From contig JAOTSD010000040.1 of NCBI GenBank assembly GCA_030247555.1, positions 1-35,253 of the forward strand: a DNA stretch of 35,253 nucleotides. The letters run 5' to 3'. A program made the position numbers and the translations under genes. Origin of the DNA: Siculibacillus sp. (GTDB lineage: Bacteria; Pseudomonadota; Alphaproteobacteria; Rhizobiales; Ancalomicrobiaceae). The notes beneath the pieces are model-generated. The model saw nothing but the letters and a program-made list of their open reading frames with translations, had not been told where the DNA came from and searched no databases. Shown here in pieces: positions 1 through 8,404 of the stretch (its first letter is position 1; each line of letters begins with the position of its first letter).

Positions 1-289
1 GGTCATGGCGACCGGGTGGCCGGGCGACGGCGCGCTCATAGCGGGCGGCGGCGTCGGCGGGATCGCGCAGCACGCCTCGGCCGGTCTCGTAGAGGCGGCC
101 GAGTTCGACCGCGGCCTCGGCATCGTCGGCGGGCGCGGCGGCGAGGAGGCGCGCCGCTTCGGCGTCGCGGCCGGCGGCGAGGAAGGCGCGGGCGCGGGCG
201 AGCCGGTCGGCCGGCGCGACGTCCCGGCGCCGGAGGCGGGCGAGCAACCGCCCGACCAGACCCGCTCGCCCTCGCTCTCCACCGCTCAT
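1..289 (-). CDS. Sel1-like repeat protein (partial, C terminus off the left edge)
   Basis: I read this by translating the minus strand. The ATG at 289 shares the four bases ATGA with the stop codon of the upstream adaptor gene, so the two are probably translationally coupled. The visible 96 residues start with a very basic stretch (MSGGERGRAG, then several Arg) and continue into alanine-rich helices. The segment AVELGRLYETGRGV followed by DPADAAARYERAV matches a Sel1-like repeat (a TPR relative), a fold that usually serves as a protein-interaction scaffold. It is the third gene of the type I secretion cassette, which suggests an accessory role in export or surface assembly; that role is inferred. 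The rest of the gene lies outside the window, so length and any further domain are unknown. Confidence 0.7.
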   Translation of the reverse strand, partial: MSGGERGRAGLVGRLLARLRRRDVAPADRLARARAFLAAGRDAEAARLLAAAPADDAEAAVELGRLYETGRGVLRDPADAAARYERAVARPPGRHD

Positions 290-1647
290 GGCTCTCTGAG
301 GCCTTCGCTCGTCAGGGGAATCACCTTGTCGAGAAGATAGCCGAGCAGCGTGCGCGACCCAACCGCGACATCCGCGGTCAACGGCATGCCGGGCACCAGA
401 CGGAAATCGGCGGGGACACCGCGCAGGGCGGTCTCGCGGATGTCGACGTGGGCGACGTAGACGGCCGGACCGGAGCCGCCCTGGGCCGACTGCCTGCGGA
501 AGGCGTCGGCGGAGATGCTGCGGACGACGCCCTTGCCGGTGCCGTGCCGCGAGTAGGGCCAGGCTTCGTATTTGAGTTCGACCGGCTGGCCGACCTCGAG
601 GTAGCCCTGGTCGTGGGCGTCGAGTTCGACCTCGACCTGGAGACCGCCCTCGAGCGGCACCATGACGAAGAGCTTCTTGGCGCTCTCCACCACCGAGCCG
701 ATCGAGATGTCGCCGACCTGGAGGACGATGGCGTCGCGGACGGCGCGCAGGTCGATCAACTCGCGGCGCTTGCCGGCCTTGGTCGCCTCCTCGCGGGCGG
801 CGGCGAGCAGGCGGCGGCGCTCGACCAGTTGTTCGGCGACATCGGCCGCCCATCTGCGCCGCGCCGTCTCACGCTCGGCGCGCAGCGACTCGATCTGGTG
901 GGCGGACTGAAGGGCGGTCAGGCGCTGGACTTCGACGTTGCGCTCGATCTCGACACGCTGGTCGGAGGCCAGGATGGTGTTGAGCCGGCTGCCGGACTGG
1001 CGCTCCTGGAGAGTGGTGCGCATGGTCTCGACCTCGCGGATGAGGGTGAGACGTTCGTTGTAGTAGGCGAATTCCCGGTCGGCGCGTTCCCGCGTGGCGC
1101 GGGCGGCGGCGATCTTCTCCTCGAAGCCGAGGTCGAGGGCGCGAAGCTGCGCGGCCCGCGCCTCCCACAGACGACCCTGCAACGTCTCGATCGGGTCGTC
1201 CGAGCTCGGCCGATAGGGGGCATCGCGCAGTTCGGCGTCGAGGCGGGCGATCTCCGCCTCGAGCGTGGCGATGCGCTGGCCGAGCATGGCGACGTCGGCT
1301 CCGGAGAAGGTCGGATCGAGCCGGGCGAGGATGTCGCCGGCACGGACGATCTGGCCCTCGCGCACCGCGATGTGGCGGACGATCGAGGTCTCGAGCGGTT
1401 GGACCACGATGTGGGGTTCGACCGAGGTGACGCGGCCGCGGGCGGTGACCACCCGATCGATCGGCAGGATGCCGGCGAGCAGGATCCCCACCGCCATCAT
1501 CGCCGCCAGAACGTGCAGCGTCAGACGCGAGGTGGGCGACAGATCGGAGGAGAGGATCTCCGCCGTCTCCGTCTGGAAGTCCGCCACGGCGCGCGCCGCG
1601 GCCCTGTCAGCCGCGAGCGACGGCGGCGAGAGCGACACGGTCGTCAT
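286..1647 (-). CDS. HlyD-family type I secretion periplasmic adaptor (membrane fusion protein)
   Basis: This 453-residue protein has the standard order of an HlyD/PrsE adaptor. A cytoplasmic N terminus of about 40 residues is followed by one membrane helix (about 42-62, LHVLAAMMAVGILLAGI). Next comes a lipoyl-like half (about 70-112, containing GRVTSVEPH and VREGQIVRAGDILARLD), a long alpha-helical coiled coil (about 115-300, rich in Glu, Arg and Ala), and a C-terminal lipoyl and beta-barrel part (about 310-453, with VVESAKKLFVMVPLEGG). Such proteins link an inner-membrane ABC exporter to a TolC-like outer-membrane channel. The start overlaps the end of the exporter gene by 41 bases and the end overlaps the Sel1-repeat gene by 4, so the three form one operon. 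No TolC homologue is present in the window. The ATG at 1647 is the only good start before the membrane helix. Confidence 0.93.
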   Translation of the reverse strand: MTTVSLSPPSLAADRAAARAVADFQTETAEILSSDLSPTSRLTLHVLAAMMAVGILLAGILPIDRVVTARGRVTSVEPHIVVQPLETSIVRHIAVREGQIVRAGDILARLDPTFSGADVAMLGQRIATLEAEIARLDAELRDAPYRPSSDDPIETLQGRLWEARAAQLRALDLGFEEKIAAARATRERADREFAYYNERLTLIREVETMRTTLQERQSGSRLNTILASDQRVEIERNVEVQRLTALQSAHQIESLRAERETARRRWAADVAEQLVERRRLLAAAREEATKAGKRRELIDLRAVRDAIVLQVGDISIGSVVESAKKLFVMVPLEGGLQVEVELDAHDQGYLEVGQPVELKYEAWPYSRHGTGKGVVRSISADAFRRQSAQGGSGPAVYVAHVDIRETALRGVPADFRLVPGMPLTADVAVGSRTLLGYLLDKVIPLTSEGLREP

Positions 1648-3841
1648 GGGCGGATCCGGGGGTGAGGTGGCGGTTCTGACGGAACCAGAGGTGGCGGTAG
1701 GTCTCGCAACGGGCGAGGAGATCGTCGTGGCGGCCGGCGTCGACCATGCGGCCGCGGTCGAGAACCAGGATCTGGTCGCAGTCGGTGAGCGAGGTCAGTC
1801 GATGCGAGATCATGATCACGGTGCGACCGGCGGCGATGAGGCGCAGGTTCTCGTGGATGATCGCCTCGCTGTCGGGATCGAGGGCGCTGGTCGCCTCGTC
1901 GAAGACCAGCAGGGCCGGGTCGGTCACCAGGGCGCGGGCGATGGCGAGGCGCTGGCGCTGGCCGCCGGAGAGGTTGGAGCCGCCCTCCTCGATCGCCGGC
2001 TCGTAGCGGCGGGGCAGGCGCTCGATGAACTGCGCGGCGCCGGCGAGGCGTGCGGCGGCGATCATCTCGGCCGGCGAGGCGTCGGGGCGGGCGACGAGGA
2101 TGTTGTCGCGGATGGTGCCCTTGAAGAGGAAACTGTCCTGCAGCACCACGCCCATGCGCGAACGCAGATGGTCGACGTCGATCTCGCGGATGTCGACGCC
2201 GTCGATCTTGATCAATCCCTGTTGGATGCGGGCGAGGCCCTGCAGCAGGCGCGTCACGGTGGTCTTGCCTGAGCCGGAGCGGCCCATCATGCCGACCACC
2301 GAACCGGCGCGGATGGTGAAGTCGATGCCGTCGAGAGCCGGAGTGGCGGCGCCGGGATAGGTGTAGGACACGCCGTCGAAGCTGATGGTGCCGCCGATGT
2401 CGGGCTTCACGCCGTTGTCGCGGCGCGGCTCGGGCGGCGCATTGGCGACGGAAGCGACCTCGGCCAGGGCGCCGCGGGCCTCTTGGAACTGCTGCATCAT
2501 ACCGGCGAGCTGGGCGATCGGCTGGGTGGCGCGGGTGGCGATCATGGTGAAGGCGACCAGCGTGCCGGCGTTGACCACCGAGGTCTGGGTGATCGCCAGC
2601 CAGGCGCCGATGCACAGCGAGCCCGAATAGATCGCCCGCTCGAGCGGGGCGAGGATGGTCTGCGGTTGATTGGCGAGGAACTGCAGGTCGGTGGCGGCGC
2701 GCACCGACTCGGCGACGCGCAGGTCCCATTCGTTGCGGCGGCGGCCCTCGAGCGACAACGACTTGATGGTGCGCATTCCCTGGATGGTCTCGATCAGCAT
2801 CGAGCTCTTGCGGTGCTCCGCTTCGAGCACCCGGGCGTAGGCGCGGCGGATCGGCCCGAGATAGGCGGCGATGACCACGGCCATGGCGGCACCGATCACC
2901 AGCACGTAGCTCGCCAGAACCGGCTGGAGCAGGAACAGCGCCGGGACGAGCACCATCAGCGTGAACCCGTCGAGCAGACCGTTGAACAGTTGGCCGGTCA
3001 GGAACATGCGGATGCGGCGGGCCTCGCCGAGCTTGTGGGCGACGAGACCGGTGGGGTTGTGATCGAAGAAATCCATCGGCAGGCGAAGCAGCCGGTCGAA
3101 GAGATGGAGACCGATGCGGGCATCGATCTTGGCCGTGGCGACGGCGATGACGGTGCGACGGAGGAAACCGAGGATCGTCTCGAAGGCGAGGGCGGCGGCG
3201 ACGAAGCCGACCAGCACGAGGAGCGTCGGCAGACGCTGGTGGACCAGCACCCGGTCGACCACGACCATGTAGAGGAGCGGTGGCACGAGGGCGAGAACGG
3301 AGAGCACCAGCGCGGCGAGGCCGACGTCGCGCACCAACCGGCGCTCGCGCATCACCTGCCGAATCATCCAGCCGAAGCCGAAGGGATGATCCTCGCCGAG
3401 TTCGCCGGCGCGGCGACGCAGCAGCATCGCTTCGCCGGTCCAGGCGGCCGAGAGGCGGATCTCGTCGATCGGGCGGGCTTCGCCGGCGTCGCGCGGGTCG
3501 CGCAGCATCACCACCGGCACGCCGGCGACCTCGCAGAAACCCTCCGCCACCAGCCAAGTGCCGTCGCGAAGCCGCAGCATCACCGGAAAGGCGCGGCCGA
3601 GATCGGCGAGATGTGACCAAGAGAGACGGACCGAGCGCGCCCGCAGGCCGGCGTCGACGGCGATCCGCAGCAATCGGTCGGGGCCGAGATCGTGACCGCC
3701 GTCCGGCCGGTCACGGCGCAGGCGGTCGGCCGAGAGCGGCACCCCGAGGCGCGTCGCGACGAGGGCGAGCGCCTCCAGACCCCCGGCACCGGAGGCCGCC
3801 GAGGCCGCGTCGAGGGGCTCGCCCGCGTTTCCACCACTCAT
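1607..3841 (-). CDS. Type I secretion ABC exporter (ATPase/permease) with C39-like domain
   Basis: This 744-residue fused permease and ATPase resembles HlyB/PrtD-type exporters. Residues 22-145 look like a C39-peptidase-like domain, but the catalytic cysteine expected near its start is not there (the segment reads LEALALVATRLGV). It is therefore probably a substrate-docking domain as in HlyB rather than a leader peptidase. Membrane helices lie at roughly 172-195, 204-226, 295-330 and 405-440. The nucleotide-binding domain has Walker A GRSGSGKTT (520-528), Q-loop Gln568, signature LSGGQ (624-628), Walker B LLVFDE (644-649) and switch His680, all intact. It is the first gene of the cassette with the HlyD adaptor and the Sel1-repeat protein. 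The substrate is not shown. Exporters of this class move large RTX or adhesin proteins with C-terminal signals, so the giant repeat protein at 25886 onwards is one candidate, by inference only. Confidence 0.93.
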   Translation of the reverse strand: MSGGNAGEPLDAASAASGAGGLEALALVATRLGVPLSADRLRRDRPDGGHDLGPDRLLRIAVDAGLRARSVRLSWSHLADLGRAFPVMLRLRDGTWLVAEGFCEVAGVPVVMLRDPRDAGEARPIDEIRLSAAWTGEAMLLRRRAGELGEDHPFGFGWMIRQVMRERRLVRDVGLAALVLSVLALVPPLLYMVVVDRVLVHQRLPTLLVLVGFVAAALAFETILGFLRRTVIAVATAKIDARIGLHLFDRLLRLPMDFFDHNPTGLVAHKLGEARRIRMFLTGQLFNGLLDGFTLMVLVPALFLLQPVLASYVLVIGAAMAVVIAAYLGPIRRAYARVLEAEHRKSSMLIETIQGMRTIKSLSLEGRRRNEWDLRVAESVRAATDLQFLANQPQTILAPLERAIYSGSLCIGAWLAITQTSVVNAGTLVAFTMIATRATQPIAQLAGMMQQFQEARGALAEVASVANAPPEPRRDNGVKPDIGGTISFDGVSYTYPGAATPALDGIDFTIRAGSVVGMMGRSGSGKTTVTRLLQGLARIQQGLIKIDGVDIREIDVDHLRSRMGVVLQDSFLFKGTIRDNILVARPDASPAEMIAAARLAGAAQFIERLPRRYEPAIEEGGSNLSGGQRQRLAIARALVTDPALLVFDEATSALDPDSEAIIHENLRLIAAGRTVIMISHRLTSLTDCDQILVLDRGRMVDAGRHDDLLARCETYRHLWFRQNRHLTPGSAHDDRVALAAVARG

Positions 3842-3904
3842 CGAACCACCGCCGTACGCTCCCCCGAAGGGACACCGATCCGGCCGGAGTTTCGGCGCGT
3901 CATG

Positions 3905-3920
3905 GTAAACAAGTGGTTAA
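3905..3920 (-). promoter_or_regulatory. Possible CtrA-type box upstream of the secretion cassette
   Basis: The minus strand reads TTAA, seven bases, then TTTAC, about 64-79 bases upstream of the exporter start at 3841. This is one mismatch from the CtrA full-site pattern TTAA-N7-TTAAC known from Caulobacter and other alphaproteobacteria. The surrounding sequence is unusually AT-rich for this window. The match is short, so it could be chance. Confidence 0.3.
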
Positions 3921-3994
3921 ACCGGCGCTCCTTTCCGGGGCGGAGGAGGGCGACGGAGCCGGCGGCGCGAGGCCGGGCGACGGCCGGGAGCGGC

Positions 3995-4031
3995 GGCATC
4001 GATCGGCGACGCGCCGGCCGCGATCGATGCC
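3995..4031 (-). terminator. Stem-loop downstream of the soluble chemoreceptor gene
   Basis: GGCATCGATCG at 3995-4005 is perfectly repeated in inverted orientation at 4021-4031 around a 15-base GC-rich loop, and the stem can extend a few pairs outward. It lies 44 bases beyond the stop codon of the gene at 4075 and before the secretion cassette. There is no T-tract, so it may be an mRNA-stabilising hairpin or a Rho-assisted terminator rather than a classical intrinsic one. Confidence 0.4.
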
Positions 4032-4074
4032 GTCGTGGACCGGCGAACGGCCGAAGCTCGTCCCGCCCCGGCGC

Positions 4075-5142
4075 TCACTTCTTCTCGAGGATCACGCCGT
4101 ACCAGCCGAGGCCGGACCAGGTTTCGTAACCGGGCGTCAGATGGAAGGCGACGGCGCCGCCGCCGGGCGTGTGATCGCAACCGCTGGCCCGCCCTTTCGG
4201 ATCGAAGGCCAGACGTTCGGAGAGGATGCCTCGGCCATCGGAGGCGGCGATCACCCGCCGCTGGCGGTCGACGAGGAGGACACGAGTACGGTCGCGTTCG
4301 TGCTGGGCCAGTCGCACGCCGCGGACGATCGCCGCCGCCTGTGGCTCCCAGTCGAAATGGATCGCGAGCACACCGAGCGGGCGGCCGTTCACGTCACCGC
4401 CCTCGCGCACCGCGGTGGCGAAGGTGGCGACCTGGGCGCCGCCGAGGAGCGGTTCGTGGGCGATGTCCTCGGCATGGAGATCGTCGCCGGAGCGCAGGCC
4501 CGCCGCGGCGCGGAACCATGGCCGGTCGAGGGCGGACTGGCCGGCGACGGCGAAGCGATCCCCGCGCCCGTTGGCGACGACACGACCGGAGAGGTCGACC
4601 AGCCACAGGTCGAGGTAGACGGTGTAGGCCCTGAGGATGACGGCGAGGCGTCGAGCGGCGTGCGCGCAGGCCGCGTCGCTCGGCTCGGCAACGGCATCGA
4701 CCACGGCGCCATCGGTGGCCCACCAGCGCACGTCGCAGGAGCGCTCGTAGAGATTGCGGTCGACGAGTTCGACGGCGTTGAGCGCCAGGTCGATCATACG
4801 GTCGCCGTGGGCGGTCTCCGCCATGCGGGTCGCCAGATCCGAGAGGCGGGCGATCTCGCCGCCGAGTTCCGCCTCGAAGCCGACGGCGAGCGCATCGACT
4901 TCCTCCGAGATCCCCCGGACCTCCTGGCTGACCACCGCGAAGCCGCGTCCGACGTCTCCGGCCCGCGCCGCCTCGATGAGGGCATTGAGCGCCAGGATCT
5001 TCATGCGCCGGGTGATCGCCCGGATCTCGCCGACCTTGTCCAGCGTCGAGTCGCGGGCGGATCGGGACCGCGCGACGATGTCGTCGATGGTCACCACTTC
5101 CCGATTCGTTTCGTTCACGACCGGACGCCGCACTGCCGTCAT
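4075..5142 (-). CDS. Soluble chemoreceptor-like protein: N-terminal MCP hairpin, C-terminal Cache-like sensor
   Basis: This 355-residue protein has no membrane segment. Residues about 38-84 carry a methyl-accepting chemotaxis signalling tip ([20 protein letters not shown], then [15 protein letters not shown]), the part that contacts CheA and CheW. The arms of the hairpin are very short compared with normal receptors. Residues about 120-285 resemble a Cache/PAS-like sensor ([21 protein letters not shown], then [10 protein letters not shown], then [14 protein letters not shown]), and 286-355 look like a second small half ([19 protein letters not shown]). The order, signalling first and sensing last, is the reverse of a typical receptor. 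The ATG at 5142 is preceded by GGGGAGGAG at good spacing. A possible CtrA-type box lies upstream. The ligand is unknown. The MCP assignment is firm; the Cache assignment is moderate. Confidence 0.8.
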   Translation of the reverse strand: MTAVRRPVVNETNREVVTIDDIVARSRSARDSTLDKVGEIRAITRRMKILALNALIEAARAGDVGRGFAVVSQEVRGISEEVDALAVGFEAELGGEIARLSDLATRMAETAHGDRMIDLALNAVELVDRNLYERSCDVRWWATDGAVVDAVAEPSDAACAHAARRLAVILRAYTVYLDLWLVDLSGRVVANGRGDRFAVAGQSALDRPWFRAAAGLRSGDDLHAEDIAHEPLLGGAQVATFATAVREGGDVNGRPLGVLAIHFDWEPQAAAIVRGVRLAQHERDRTRVLLVDRQRRVIAASDGRGILSERLAFDPKGRASGCDHTPGGGAVAFHLTPGYETWSGLGWYGVILEKK

Positions 5143-5202
5143 GTCCCACTCCTCCCCGACCCTGCCCCAAGGTCAGCCAAAGGAATGTCACTCTCCCCGA
5201 GG

Positions 5203-5218
5203 TTAATCGAACCCTAAC
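5203..5218 (+). promoter_or_regulatory. Possible CtrA-type box upstream of the soluble chemoreceptor
   Basis: TTAA, seven bases, then CTAAC lies 61-76 bases upstream of the chemoreceptor start at 5142. This is one mismatch from TTAA-N7-TTAAC, the CtrA full-site pattern. CtrA commonly controls motility and chemotaxis genes in alphaproteobacteria, so the location makes sense. The evidence is only the motif and its place. Confidence 0.35.
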
Positions 5219-5447
5219 GACGCGATCATTCGTGACGGGATTTCGTCATTGCCCAACAATTGAGCATCGTTGCTGCGCGACCCGCAGGAACACTCGCGAC
5301 ATCATCTTCCGGAAGTTGTGGCGACGCGGGAAGAGGTCGCGCTTCTGCTCGTTTTCGCGGCACGATCGACGGTGCGACCGACTTTCATTCGCGGAGACTC
5401 GGTGCGATGGTCCGTCGCCGGCACGGAGGCCGCGCGTCGACGTCCGG

Positions 5448-5483
5448 CGGCTCGGATCGCCGCCCGGTGAGCCGCGGAGCGGC
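5448..5483 (-). terminator. Hairpins just after the pyruvate kinase stop codon
   Basis: Two mutually exclusive stems are visible. GCCGC-GGA-GCGGC lies at 5471-5483, and a longer-range CGGCTC (5448-5453) pairs with GAGCCG (5469-5474). They begin 6 bases beyond the pyk stop on the minus strand. There is no T-tract. This would be a plausible 3' end for the long fermentation block, with modest support. Confidence 0.35.
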
Positions 5484-5488
5484 GGGGT

Positions 5489-6901
5489 TCACGTCTCGAT
5501 CACGCGGAGATTGTTGGTCGAACCCGATGGGCCGGAAGGTTGGCCGGAGACGACGACGATGTGGTCGTGCGGTCGGGCGAATTCCTCGCGCCGCGCCACT
5601 TCGGCCGCTTGGTCGACCATCTCCTCCAGGGTGTGGACGCTGCGGGAGAGGACCGAGTGCACACCCCACATGAGCCGCATCCGGCGGGCCACCTCCATGT
5701 GCGGAGTGAGTGCCAGGATCGGCAGCACCGGGCGCTTGCGGGCGATGCGGCCGGCGGTGTTGCCCGACGAGGTGTAGGTGACGATCGCCGGCGCGTCGAT
5801 CGCCTCGGCGAGGTCGGCGGCGGCGGCGGCCACCGCGTGCGGCGGGGTGTCCTCGGTCACCGGCTGGGAAGCTTGGACGAGGGAACGGTAGAGCTTGTGG
5901 TTCTCGGTGGAACGGATGATGCGGTCCATCATCTCCACCGTCTCGACCGGATAGGCGCCGGTCGCCGATTCCGCCGACAGCATCACCGCGTCGGCGCCGT
6001 CGTAGATGGCGGTGGCGACGTCGGAGGCTTCGGCGCGGGTCGGGGTCGGCGCGCCGATCATCGAGTCGAGCATCTGCGTGGCGACGATCACCGGGGTCAC
6101 GGCGCGACGGGACGCGAGCACCAGTTCCTTCTGGCGCGCCGGGACCTCTTCCGGCGGGATCTCGACGCCGAGATCGCCGCGAGCGACCATGATGGCGTCG
6201 GCGAGGCGGATGATGTCGTCGATGTGGTCGAGCGCCGAAGGCTTCTCGATCTTGGCGACGAGCCCGGCGCGACCGTCGACGAGAGCCTTGGCCTCGATCA
6301 CGTCGCCGGGCTTCTGGACGAAGGACAACGCCACCCAGTCGACCCCGAGATCGAGGCCGAAGGCGAGGTCGATGCGGTCCTTCTCGGTCAACGGCGACAG
6401 ATCGAGCACCGTGCCGGGCAGGTTGACGCCCTTGCGATCGGAGATGACGCCGCCGACGATGGTCTCGGCTTCGATGGTGTCGGCGCCGAGCGAGCGGACC
6501 CGGACGCGGACCCGGCCATCGTCGATCAGCAGGTCGTGGCCGGGGGCGATGGCGGCGAAGATCTCGGGATGGGGCAGCGGCACCGCCTCGACGCCGCCTT
6601 CGGTGGAGCCCAGAACGAAGCGGACGAGGTCACCCTTCTCCAGCGTGAAGCGCCCGCCGGTGATCCGGCCGACGCGGATCTTCGGGCCCTGGAGATCCTG
6701 GAGGATGCCGATCGGGATGCCGGTCTCGACTTCGAGGGCGCGGATGGCGGCGTGGACCTTCGCGTGATCGGCATGGGAGCCGTGGCTGAAGTTGAGGCGG
6801 AAGGTGTCGACGCCGGCCAGATGCAGCTTCAGCAGCATCTCCGGCGAGGCGGTGGCCGGACCGATGGTGGCGACGATCTTGGCGCGGCGGTGACGACGCA
6901 T
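5489..6901 (-). CDS. pyk: Pyruvate kinase
   Basis: The enzyme converts phosphoenolpyruvate and ADP to pyruvate and ATP, the last step of glycolysis. From the ATG at 6901 the protein has 470 residues, the usual bacterial length, and begins MRRHRRAKIVATIGPA, as pyruvate kinases do. Family motifs are intact: RLNFSHGSHADH, ILQDLQGPKIRVG, the active-site segment VAKIEKPSALDHID, MVARGDLGVEIP, ATQMLDSM, and DGADAVMLSAESATGAYPV. The frame can be extended to a GTG at 6946, but the extra 15 residues do not fit the family. It lies downstream of the frameshifted glycerate 2-kinase on the same strand. That neighbourhood recalls the glycerate kinase/pyruvate kinase pair ttuD-ttuE of Agrobacterium tartrate loci. 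The 170-base gap between them could hold its own promoter. Confidence 0.97.
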   Translation of the reverse strand: MRRHRRAKIVATIGPATASPEMLLKLHLAGVDTFRLNFSHGSHADHAKVHAAIRALEVETGIPIGILQDLQGPKIRVGRITGGRFTLEKGDLVRFVLGSTEGGVEAVPLPHPEIFAAIAPGHDLLIDDGRVRVRVRSLGADTIEAETIVGGVISDRKGVNLPGTVLDLSPLTEKDRIDLAFGLDLGVDWVALSFVQKPGDVIEAKALVDGRAGLVAKIEKPSALDHIDDIIRLADAIMVARGDLGVEIPPEEVPARQKELVLASRRAVTPVIVATQMLDSMIGAPTPTRAEASDVATAIYDGADAVMLSAESATGAYPVETVEMMDRIIRSTENHKLYRSLVQASQPVTEDTPPHAVAAAAADLAEAIDAPAIVTYTSSGNTAGRIARKRPVLPILALTPHMEVARRMRLMWGVHSVLSRSVHTLEEMVDQAAEVARREEFARPHDHIVVVSGQPSGPSGSTNNLRVIET

Positions 6902-7071
6902 GGAGGAGGTCTTTCTTCGGGGGAAGGATCGAATAGGGCGGCGCACCCCTCATGGGCGCTTCGTGCGACGAAAGTATGATGCCGAGATTCGGATCGCCCG
7001 CACAGGTTCGAAGCCCGCCGACGCATCGGGCGGGCCCGACGCCCGGTGGGCCCGACCCGAGGCGGCCGGCT

Positions 7072-8366
7072 TCATCCCGAGTTCTCCGGGCGGCCGATGA
7101 TCACTGCGCGAAAATCATTGACGTTGGTCAGTGTCGGGCCGGTGACGACGGCATCGGCGAGGGCACCGAAGAAGCCGTGGCCGTCGTTGGCGGCGAGTGC
7201 CTCTTTCGGGCGGATGCCGATGGCCCAGGCGCGCGCCAGCGTGTCGGGGGTGAGGATGGCGCCGGCGATCTCCTCCAGCCCGTCGACGCCGTCGGTGTCA
7301 CAGGCGAGGCCCCAGACGTCGGGAAGACCATCGAGGCCGATGGCGAGCGACAGCAGGAACTCGACGTTGCGCCCTCCCTTGCCCGCACCGCGCACCGTGA
7401 CGGTGGTCTCGCCGCCGGAGAGCAGGATGCAGGGCGCGGTGAAGGGCTGACCGCGGCTCGCCACCTGTCGGACGATGCCGGCCATCACGGTGCCGACGTC
7501 GCGGGCCTCGCCCTCGATCGCGTCGCCGAGGATGTGGACCGGCAGACCGGCGGCACGACCGACCTCGGCCGCCGCTTCGAGCGCCATCTGCGGCGTGGCG
7601 ATCACACGGGTCTCGATCCCGGCGAGGCGCGGATCGCCGGGCTTCACCGTCTCGCCGGCGCCGGTCTCGAGCACGGCGCGGACGTGGTCGGGCAGGTCGA
7701 CGGCGTAACGGCGGACGATGGCGAGCGCGTCGTCGCAGGTCGTCTCGTCGGCGACCGTCGGGCCCGAGGCGATGTCGCGCGGGTGGTCGCCCGGCACGTC
7801 GGAGAGCAGCAGCGTCACCACCTTGGCCGGATGGGCGGCGGCGGCCAGCCGCCCGCCCTTGATGCCGGAGAGATGGCGGCGAACGCAGTTCATCTCGGAG
7901 ATGGTGGCGCCGGAGGCGAGCAGGGCGCGGTTGACCGCCTGTTCGTCGGCGAGCGTGATGCCCGGCGCCGGAAGCGCCAGCAGAGCCGAGCCGCCGCCGG
8001 AGACGAGGCACAGCACCGTGTCGTCGGGGCCGGCGGCGCGGGCGTGGGCGAGGATGCGCTCGGCCGCGGCGAGGCCGGCGGCGTCGGGCACCGGATGCGC
8101 CGCCTCGGCGATCTCGATCTTCGAGCACGGCACGCCGTGCCGTAGCGGGTGACGACGAGGCCGGAGAGGTCACCGGGCCAGACGTCTTCGACCACGCGCG
8201 CCATGGCCGCCGAGGCCTTGCCGGCGCCCAGCACGATCAGCCGACCCTTCGGCGGCGGCGGCAGGTGCGGCGGCACGCACCGCGAAGGTCGAGCCGCCGC
8301 GACCGCGGCGTCGAACATCCGGCGCAGCAGGTCGCGGGGGTCGAAGTCGCGGGTGGGCACGAGCAT
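7072..8366 (-). pseudogene. Glycerate 2-kinase (MOFRL family), interrupted by a one-base frameshift
   Basis: The two halves lie in different frames. The N-terminal half starts at the ATG at 8366, preceded by GAGGTG, and reads MLVPTRDFDPRDLLRRMFDA, then KGRLIVLGAGKASAAMARV, then GLVVTRYG. The rest, from about 8133 to 7072, reads VPCSKIEIAEAAHPVPDAAG and carries LVSGGGSALL, GAGKGGRNVEFLL, ACDTDGVDG and TGPTLTNVNDF, all hallmarks of MOFRL-type glycerate kinase (GckA/TtuD). Joining them needs one extra base at about 8139-8141, giving TRYGHGVPCSKIE as in the family. The restored protein would have 431 residues, which is normal. The break falls inside a perfect inverted repeat (ACGGCACG-C-CGTGCCGT), a classic place for a sequencing deletion. 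It could be a real lesion or an assembly error. The enzyme would make 2-phosphoglycerate from glycerate. The gene follows the CBS-domain gene by 38 bases. Confidence 0.85.
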
Positions 8367-8404
8367 CTTCGTCACCTCGGGTTCGGGTCGCGACGGCCGG
8401 CGCC

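Larger units (their letters stand above)
5143..5488. other. Intergenic region between pyruvate kinase and the soluble chemoreceptor
   Basis: This 346-base gap is downstream of pyk and upstream of the chemoreceptor gene. Its left part is relatively AT-rich and holds the likely chemoreceptor promoter, including a possible CtrA-type box (5203-5218) and a short inverted repeat TGACG-N6-CGTCA (5233-5248). Its right end holds hairpins just past the pyk stop. The open frames across it have no ribosome binding site and no recognisable protein, so I call no gene here. Confidence 0.6.

Noticed and set aside
5232-5777. Open frames in the gap beside pyruvate kinase
   Set aside because: They run into the antisense of pyk, lack start signals and do not resemble proteins.
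7026-7039. Palindrome TCGGGC-GG-GCCCGA between glycerate kinase and pyruvate kinase
   Set aside because: The two-base loop is too tight for a hairpin and GC-rich palindromes are common here by chance.
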